A stretch of DNA of 10,661 nucleotides from an uncultured Nocardioides sp. (GTDB lineage Bacteria; Actinomycetota; Actinomycetes; Propionibacteriales; Nocardioidaceae), in NCBI RefSeq assembly GCF_946885725.1, contig NZ_CAMPGZ010000149.1, forward strand, positions 1-10,661, given 5' to 3'. This document shows, in pieces, positions 6,074-10,661 of this stretch. Under the pieces are notes generated by a model. It ran no database searches. It was not told the DNA's origin and was given only the letters and a program-made list of their open reading frames with translations. The number at the start of each line of letters is the position of its first letter. The first letter of the stretch is position 1. The position numbers and the translations under genes were made by a program.

Positions 6074-6532
6074 ATGCACCTCGCGACGTACGTCGGGCTG
6101 CTGGAGACCGGCAGCGAGACCCTGGCCGCGTCCTACCGGCAGGTCGCCGAGGGGCACGCGGCGGAGGCGGACGTGCACCACCTGTGCCTGCAGCTCTCAG
6201 CGCAGTGCGACGAGCACCGTCGCAAGGTCGGCAAGATCGCCGAGCGGTACGGCGACCACCCCGACGGCGAGCCCGAACGGCTGCACGCCGAGGGGCTGTC
6301 CGAGACGCGCTCCGGCGGGCTCGGCCTGCTGCGCGACCTGCACGACCTCTACCTGCTCGCGACGTACCTCGACGTGGCCTGGATGATGGTCGGCCAGGCC
6401 GCCAAGGGTGTGCGCGACCACGAGCTCAACTCCCTCGTCGACGCGTGCGCCGCGGACATCGAGGGCCAGCTCGCCTGGCTCACCACGCGGATGAAGTCCG
6501 CGTCGGTGCAGGCTCTTGTCGCCGCCGACTGA
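6074..6532 (+). CDS. Small all-helical protein, putative partner of the molybdoenzyme
   Basis: A 152-residue soluble protein I do not recognise with certainty. It starts 2 bp after the molybdoenzyme stop, with GGGAG 6 nt before the ATG, so the two are co-transcribed and probably act together. Predicted as four helices at about 3-28, 32-59, 83-114 and 116-141. Possible metal ligands cluster in them: Glu11, Glu15, His28, His35, His36, Asp46, Glu47, His48 in the first half, and Asp88, His90, Asp91, Asp100, Asp115, His116, Glu117, Asp123, Asp128 and Glu130 in the second; Cys38, Cys45 and Cys125 are also present. This resembles a ferritin-like or hemerythrin-like bundle, but clean ExxH pairs are missing. 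No signal peptide or membrane helix. Alternatives: a chaperone for the enzyme's cofactor, or a scaffold with no metal. Confidence 0.8.
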   Translation: MHLATYVGLLETGSETLAASYRQVAEGHAAEADVHHLCLQLSAQCDEHRRKVGKIAERYGDHPDGEPERLHAEGLSETRSGGLGLLRDLHDLYLLATYLDVAWMMVGQAAKGVRDHELNSLVDACAADIEGQLAWLTTRMKSASVQALVAAD

Positions 6533-6535
6533 GAT

Positions 6536-6549
6536 CCGGCGAACGCCGG
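6536..6549 (+). terminator. Possible hairpin terminator after the molybdoenzyme operon
   Basis: The perfect palindrome CCGGCGAACGCCGG begins 3 nt after the stop of the helical-protein gene. It can form a 5-bp stem with a GAAC loop. No U-tract follows, so efficiency is uncertain. It separates this operon from the next gene, which appears to have its own promoter. Confidence 0.45.
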
Positions 6550-6570
6550 TGCCGGGCGGCGCCTGGAACC

Positions 6571-6576
6571 TAGGCT
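6571..6576 (+). promoter_or_regulatory. Putative -10 box of a leaderless promoter for the MalT-like regulator
   Basis: TAGGCT fits the actinobacterial TANNNT -10 pattern and ends 6 nt before the GTG at 6583, the spacing expected if transcription begins at the first base of the start codon. The region before the GTG has no Shine-Dalgarno. No clear -35 element was seen. Confidence 0.5.
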
Positions 6577-6582
6577 GCACAG

Positions 6583-9297
6583 GTGCCGGTGCTGGCCACG
6601 AAGCTCACGCCTCCCGCGACGCGCAGGAGCGTGGTGTCGCGCGCACGGCTGCTGCGCGCGCTCGACGCCACCCTCGAGCCGGGCCACCGGCTGACGCTGG
6701 TCTCCGCACCGGCCGGTTTCGGCAAGACGACCGTCGTCGCCGAGTGGTGCGCCCGACGCGAGGTCGCCTGGGTTTCCGTCGACGCGGAGGACGGCGCACT
6801 GCCGCGCCTGCTCGCGCACGTGACCGCGGCCCTCGCGGGAGCCGGGCTGCCGGTCGAACCGACGTCCCTCGACCTGTTGCCGGACCAGGAGTCCCGGGAC
6901 GAGGCACTGGCGGCGCTGATCAACGACGTCGCGCGTGCCTGCGCCACGGACCCCGACCAGCGGTGGGTGCTGGTGCTCGACGACTACCACGCGGTCACCG
7001 ACCCCAGCACGCACGCGGCAGTCACGTTCCTGCTCGAGCACCTGCCGCCTCAGCTGCGGTTGCTGCTCACCACCCGCGCCGACCCGCCGCTGCCCCTCTC
7101 ACGACTGCGCAGCCGCGGACAGCTCGCGGAGCTGCGCGCTGCCGACCTGCGCTTCACCGTCGAGGAGACGCAGGAGTTCCTGCGCGACGTGATGGGCCTG
7201 CGCCTCGAGGCCGACGCCGTGGCCGCGTTGGAGCAGCGCACCGAGGGCTGGGTGGCCGGCCTGCAGCTGGCCGGGCTGTCGCTGCAGGACATGACGGACG
7301 CCGGCCAGGTCGGCGCCTTCGTCGCGGACTTCGCCGGCAGCCACCGGTTCGTCCTCGACTACCTCGTGGACGAGGTGCTGTCGCGGCAGCCGTTCGAGCT
7401 CCGGGAGTTCCTGCTGCGCACATCCGTGCTGCCGGCACTGACCGGCGGACTGTGCGACGCCGTCACGGGTGACGCCGATGGCGCGCGGACGTTGGAGTCG
7501 CTCGAGCGCGGCAACCTGTTCGTCGTACCGCTCGACGCGCACCGAGCCTGGTACCGCTACCACCACCTCTTCGCCGACGTGCTCGCCGCGCGACTGGCGG
7601 CCGAGCGGTCCGAGGAGGTGCCGGAGCTGCACCGCCGGGCGAGCGACTGGTACGCCGCGCACGACCGGCCGGAGGACGCGATCCGGCACGCGCTCGCCGC
7701 CGGCGACCACGACCGGGCGGGACGTCTCGTCGAGGTCGCCCTCGCCGACGCACGTCGCGCCCGCCGCGACGACCTGCTGCTGGCCTGGATCGCCGCGCTT
7801 CCCGACACCGTCGTACGGCGCAACCCGGTGCTGTCCACGGTCGCGGCATGGTCCCAGCTGATGTCGGGGAGGCTCGACGCCGCCGACGCGTGGCTCGACA
7901 CCGCCGAGGAGCTGCTGGCCGCCGCCCGGCACGGCCCCATGCTCCGGGCCGACTGGGCGGACACCGAGGACCTGCGCATGGCCGACGGCATGGTCGCGCT
8001 CTACCGCGCCTCGCTCGCCCAGGCACGTGGCGACGTCGAGGGGACGATGCGACGCGCTCGCGAGGCGCTGGACCTGGCCGGGCCGCAGGACCACATGGTG
8101 CGTGGCGGTGCCGCCGGCTTCCTCGGCCTCGCGCTGTGGGCCTCGGGCGACGTCCGCCCCGCATTGACCACGTTCACCAGCGCGGTCGAGAGCCTGCACG
8201 CGGCCGGCAACCTCGTCGACGAGCTGGACGCGACGATCGTGCTCGCGGACATGTGGCTCGCGCGCGGCCGGCCCAGCCGGGCACGCGCCCTGTACGAGGA
8301 GGCGCTGCGGTCGGCGACGGCCGACGGTCCGCCGTACCCGCGTGCCGCGTCCGACCTGCACGTCGGCCTCGCCGAGCTCGCCCGGGAGTCCGGTGACCTC
8401 GCGGACGCGCAGGCGCATCTCGACACCGCGCGAGTGCTCGCCGAGCGCGCGGCGATCACCGAGAACCGGCACCGGTGGTACGTCGCCGCCGCGCAGCTGC
8501 GCTCCTCGCTCGGCGAGCACGACGCGGCGCTGGAGCTGCTCGAGCAGGCACAGGCGAAGTACCGGCCGGGTTTCTACCCGGACCTGCGCCCGATCCCCTC
8601 GCTGCGCGCCCGCGTGCACGTCGCGGCGGGTGACCTCGAGGCAGCGCAGGCCTGGGCCGACGGCGTGACGCTCGAGGGCGGTTACCTGCACGAGCACGCC
8701 CACCTCACCGTGGCGCGCCTCGTGCTGGCCCGGCACCGCGACGCGCACGACCGGGACTCGGCGGCGGCGCTGTCCGCGTCACTGGTCCGTCTGGTCCGGC
8801 TCGGCGAGACCGCGGCGAACCACGGTCGCGCGGCCGGCGTGCTGGAGGCGGGACTGCTGCAGGCGCTGACCGAGCAGGCACTCGGCGACCCGGACCGGGG
8901 GCGCGACACGCTGTCAGAGACGCTCGGCGAGGTGCCCGAGCGGGACCACTACGTGCGGCTCTTCCTCGACGAGGGCGCGCCGCTGGTATCGCTGCTCCAG
9001 GGCGCCGGGCCGGACGACGTACCCGTCCGTGCCCTCGCCGACCGGCTGCTCCGACCGGCACCCGCGGCCGGCGCCGCCTCCTCGCAGCGTCTCGCCGGGA
9101 TCGTCGACCCGCTGAGCGAGCGCGAGGTCGAGGTGCTGCGGCACCTCGCCGGCGAGCGCACCGGTCCCGAGCTCGCCCAGGACCTGTTCATCTCGCTGAA
9201 CACGCTGCGCACGCACACCAAGCGGATCTTCACCAAGCTCGACGTCAGCACCCGCGCGGCGGCGGTGCGGCGCGGCCGGGAGCTCGGCCTGATCTGA
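6583..9297 (+). CDS. MalT-type LuxR-family transcriptional regulator (STAND ATPase)
   Basis: A 904-residue signal-transducing ATPase regulator, the usual size for the MalT/LAL group. Domains: the N-terminal TKLTPP motif (6-11) common in this family; Walker A in APAGFGKTT (42-50); Walker B in WVLVLDDYH (128-136, Asp133/Asp134); a sensor-like LLTTRADPPLPLSRLR; EGWVAGLQLA; a long helical TPR-like sensor region (about 340-800); and a C-terminal LuxR HTH (844-904) with LSEREVEVLRHLA and the recognition helix around SLNTLRTHTKRIFTKL. In the family, inducer and ATP binding drive oligomerisation and DNA binding, usually to activate. The GTG start is supported by TKLTPP lying directly after it and by TAGGCT 6 nt upstream. 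The inducer is unknown. It lies just upstream of, and collinear with, two membrane-protein genes, its likeliest targets. Confidence 0.94.
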   Translation: MPVLATKLTPPATRRSVVSRARLLRALDATLEPGHRLTLVSAPAGFGKTTVVAEWCARREVAWVSVDAEDGALPRLLAHVTAALAGAGLPVEPTSLDLLPDQESRDEALAALINDVARACATDPDQRWVLVLDDYHAVTDPSTHAAVTFLLEHLPPQLRLLLTTRADPPLPLSRLRSRGQLAELRAADLRFTVEETQEFLRDVMGLRLEADAVAALEQRTEGWVAGLQLAGLSLQDMTDAGQVGAFVADFAGSHRFVLDYLVDEVLSRQPFELREFLLRTSVLPALTGGLCDAVTGDADGARTLESLERGNLFVVPLDAHRAWYRYHHLFADVLAARLAAERSEEVPELHRRASDWYAAHDRPEDAIRHALAAGDHDRAGRLVEVALADARRARRDDLLLAWIAALPDTVVRRNPVLSTVAAWSQLMSGRLDAADAWLDTAEELLAAARHGPMLRADWADTEDLRMADGMVALYRASLAQARGDVEGTMRRAREALDLAGPQDHMVRGGAAGFLGLALWASGDVRPALTTFTSAVESLHAAGNLVDELDATIVLADMWLARGRPSRARALYEEALRSATADGPPYPRAASDLHVGLAELARESGDLADAQAHLDTARVLAERAAITENRHRWYVAAAQLRSSLGEHDAALELLEQAQAKYRPGFYPDLRPIPSLRARVHVAAGDLEAAQAWADGVTLEGGYLHEHAHLTVARLVLARHRDAHDRDSAAALSASLVRLVRLGETAANHGRAAGVLEAGLLQALTEQALGDPDRGRDTLSETLGEVPERDHYVRLFLDEGAPLVSLLQGAGPDDVPVRALADRLLRPAPAAGAASSQRLAGIVDPLSEREVEVLRHLAGERTGPELAQDLFISLNTLRTHTKRIFTKLDVSTRAAAVRRGRELGLI

Positions 9298-9320
9298 CTC
9301 ACTTCTGGTCACCCCGCCGG

Positions 9321-9335
9321 ACCACATCATGTGGT
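9321..9335. promoter_or_regulatory. Perfect 15-bp palindrome, candidate operator
   Basis: ACCACAT-C-ATGTGGT, perfect 7-bp arms about a single central base, lies 23 bp after the regulator's stop. A partly overlapping outer pair, GTCACC (9308-9313) and GGTGAC (9333-9338), adds a second dyad. Its centre lies about 45 bp upstream of the start site implied by TACGTT at 9361, a typical activator position. It could instead act as a weak terminator of the regulator gene. Confidence 0.5.
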
Positions 9336-9360
9336 GACGCGGCGTACCCGCGCTCCGGCC

Positions 9361-9366
9361 TACGTT
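9361..9366 (+). promoter_or_regulatory. Putative -10 box for the membrane-protein pair
   Basis: TACGTT fits TANNNT and would place the transcription start near 9373, giving a leader of about 45 nt. No good -35 is visible, which would fit an activator-dependent promoter. Confidence 0.35.
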
Positions 9367-9376
9367 CCGGTCATCC

Positions 9377-9393
9377 CCCGGCGACCCGCCGGG
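9377..9393 (+). other. GC-only leader hairpin before the membrane-protein gene
   Basis: CCCGGC and GCCGGG form a 6-bp stem around the 5-nt loop GACCC. It ends 8 nt before the Shine-Dalgarno GGAGAGG (9402-9408). It may stabilise the message or affect ribosome access; chance is also possible at this GC level. Confidence 0.4.
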
Positions 9394-9416
9394 ACGCGAC
9401 CGGAGAGGACCCGGAC

Positions 9417-10094
9417 ATGAGCGTCACCCCCACCACCCTGACCCGCACCACCGGCGTCGCCGCGGCAGCAGCCGGGCTCGTCTTCATCGGCGTCCAGGTC
9501 GGCCACCCGCACCTCGACGTCGACAGCATCACCACCACCGAGGTGTTGGTCCGCAACGTCGCCAAGCTCGTCATGGTGGTCCTCGCGCTCGTCGGGTTCG
9601 CCGGGATGTACCTCAGCCAGGTCCGCCGCAACGGCGTCCTAGGGCTGGTCGGTTACGCCGTGATCAGCCTCGGCTACCTGTCGATCCTGTTCACCACGGC
9701 GGTCTCCGCGTTCGTCCTCCCGAGCATCGCCGGCTCCGACCCGGCGTACGTCGGCGACGTGCTCGCCGTGGCGACCGGCGGCACCGCCGAGGGCGACATC
9801 GGCACGCTCGGCACGGTGTTCCAGCTCCAGGGTGCGGCGTACCTGCTCGGCGGCCTCGTCTTCGGCATCGCGCTGTTCCGCGCCCGCGTGCTCACCCGCT
9901 GGGCGACGCTGCTGCTGGCCGTCGGCGGTCTTGTCAGCGCGGCGCTGTCGATGATGCCGGACGCGTTCTACCGGCTGCTCGCGTTCCCGAACGGCATCGC
10001 GATGGTCGCGCTCGGGATCTCCTTGTTCCGCGTCGCCGGTTTCTCCGAGCGCCCCTCGACCGAGCCGGCTCCCGCCCCGGCAGTCGCGCGATGA
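9417..10094 (+). CDS. Six-helix integral membrane protein of unknown function
   Basis: A 225-residue protein with about six transmembrane helices (roughly 12-29, 49-67, 74-101, 132-154, 162-180 and 188-206), a polar loop at about 102-131 and a Pro/Ala/Glu tail. GGAGAGG lies 8 nt before the ATG. No catalytic motif is visible; the general layout resembles DUF4386-like membrane proteins, but I could not confirm membership. It follows a MalT-type regulator and overlaps the next membrane-protein gene by 4 bp (ATGA), so the two are translationally coupled and may form a complex. Role unknown; a stress- or envelope-related function is a guess. Confidence 0.8.
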   Translation: MSVTPTTLTRTTGVAAAAAGLVFIGVQVGHPHLDVDSITTTEVLVRNVAKLVMVVLALVGFAGMYLSQVRRNGVLGLVGYAVISLGYLSILFTTAVSAFVLPSIAGSDPAYVGDVLAVATGGTAEGDIGTLGTVFQLQGAAYLLGGLVFGIALFRARVLTRWATLLLAVGGLVSAALSMMPDAFYRLLAFPNGIAMVALGISLFRVAGFSERPSTEPAPAPAVAR

Positions 10095-10661
10095 CCACGC
10101 CGACCCTGCGGCCTTCGCCGGCCGTGCGGACCGAGCCCCGCACGGGCCGGCTGGTCCCACCCGCGCTGATCGCGCTGTCGGTCGTCCCGCTGGTCGCCGG
10201 CACGCTGCGGCTGGTCGAGGTGGCCGGCGGCCCGGCGCTGATGCCCGAGAACCCGCGGGTCGCCGTCTCTCCCCTGCCCGTGGCGGTGCACGTGCTGGCC
10301 GCCGCCGTCTACGCGCTGGTCGGCGCCTTCCAGTTCCCGCGGCGCTTCCGCAACCGGCACCGCACCTGGCACCGCCGCGCCGGCCGCGTGCTGGCGGTGG
10401 CCGGCCTGCTGGTCGCCGGCTCCGGCCTCTGGATGACGCTCTTCTACGCCGACGCCCCCGGCGGCCCGGTGCTCTGGACCGTCCGGATCGTCGTCTCCTC
10501 GACCATGGGCGCCGCCGTCGTCCTCGGCTTCGTGGCGATCCGCCGCCGCGACGTCCGCCGCCACCGCGCCTGGATGATCCGCGCCTACGCCCTCGGCCTC
10601 GGCGCCGGCACCCAGGTCCTCACTCAGGGCATCGGCGAGGCCGTCTTCGGCACCACCGACC
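10091..10661 (+). CDS. DUF2306-type membrane protein (cut by right edge)
   Basis: The first 190 residues of an integral membrane protein. Helices are at about 22-38, 63-81, 100-119, 128-150 and 161-180. DUF2306-like hallmarks are His67 before an ALVGAFQF segment, the basic His-rich loop HRTWHRRAGR (90-99), SGLWMTLFY (111-119), and RRDVRRHRAWMIRAYALGLGAG (about 152-173, with His158 and Trp161). The family's function is not established; its conserved histidines hint at a cofactor or metal site. The ATG overlaps the upstream stop as ATGA, and no separate promoter is needed. The C-terminus lies outside the window. Confidence 0.85.
   Translation, partial: MTTPTLRPSPAVRTEPRTGRLVPPALIALSVVPLVAGTLRLVEVAGGPALMPENPRVAVSPLPVAVHVLAAAVYALVGAFQFPRRFRNRHRTWHRRAGRVLAVAGLLVAGSGLWMTLFYADAPGGPVLWTVRIVVSSTMGAAVVLGFVAIRRRDVRRHRAWMIRAYALGLGAGTQVLTQGIGEAVFGTTD

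Noticed and set aside
7099..8748. Minus-strand open frame (549 codons) inside the MalT-like regulator
   Set aside because: Shadow frame; no motif, and the plus strand is a continuous 904-residue regulator.

Overview
The window is GC-rich and gene-dense. Codons favour G or C at the third position, several starts are GTG, and several genes either overlap by 4 bp or look leaderless. Together with the protein families present, this points to a high-GC actinobacterium, probably close to Nocardioidaceae; that placement is inferred from style, not from a marker gene.

Left part (1-2158, minus strand): the narK-narG start of a respiratory nitrate reductase operon. A 12-helix nitrate/nitrite transporter (narK) overlaps by 4 bp the N-terminal third of the nitrate reductase alpha subunit (narG), which runs off the left edge. 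A gene-free stretch of about 390 bp (2159-2548) holds the narK upstream region and an unusual cluster of inverted repeats, including two copies of a REP-like palindrome.

Middle (2549-6532): a secreted protein built from seven exact-length 10-residue repeats plus a small C-terminal domain (+), separated by a shared hairpin from a convergent MarR regulator (-). The MarR gene is divergent, across 64 bp, from a second molybdopterin oxidoreductase (+). That enzyme has the Cys molybdenum ligand of the assimilatory/periplasmic nitrate reductase branch, but only three of the four usual N-terminal iron-sulfur cysteines. It is followed 2 bp later by a small all-helical protein rich in His, Asp and Glu, which I do not recognise. 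MarR, the molybdoenzyme and the helical protein look like one self-regulated unit.

Right part (6583-10661, plus strand): a large MalT-type LuxR regulator (STAND ATPase plus C-terminal HTH) with an apparently leaderless GTG start. A 119-bp intergenic region follows, with a perfect 15-bp palindrome, a possible -10 box and a leader hairpin. Then come a six-helix membrane protein and, overlapping it by 4 bp, a DUF2306-type membrane protein cut by the right edge. The regulator probably controls this membrane-protein pair.

The most interesting points are the three-cysteine molybdoenzyme with its unknown helical partner, the decapeptide-repeat secreted protein, the inverted-repeat cluster upstream of narK, and the palindrome between the MalT-like regulator and the membrane genes. 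No rRNA, tRNA, CRISPR array, transposase or phage gene was seen.
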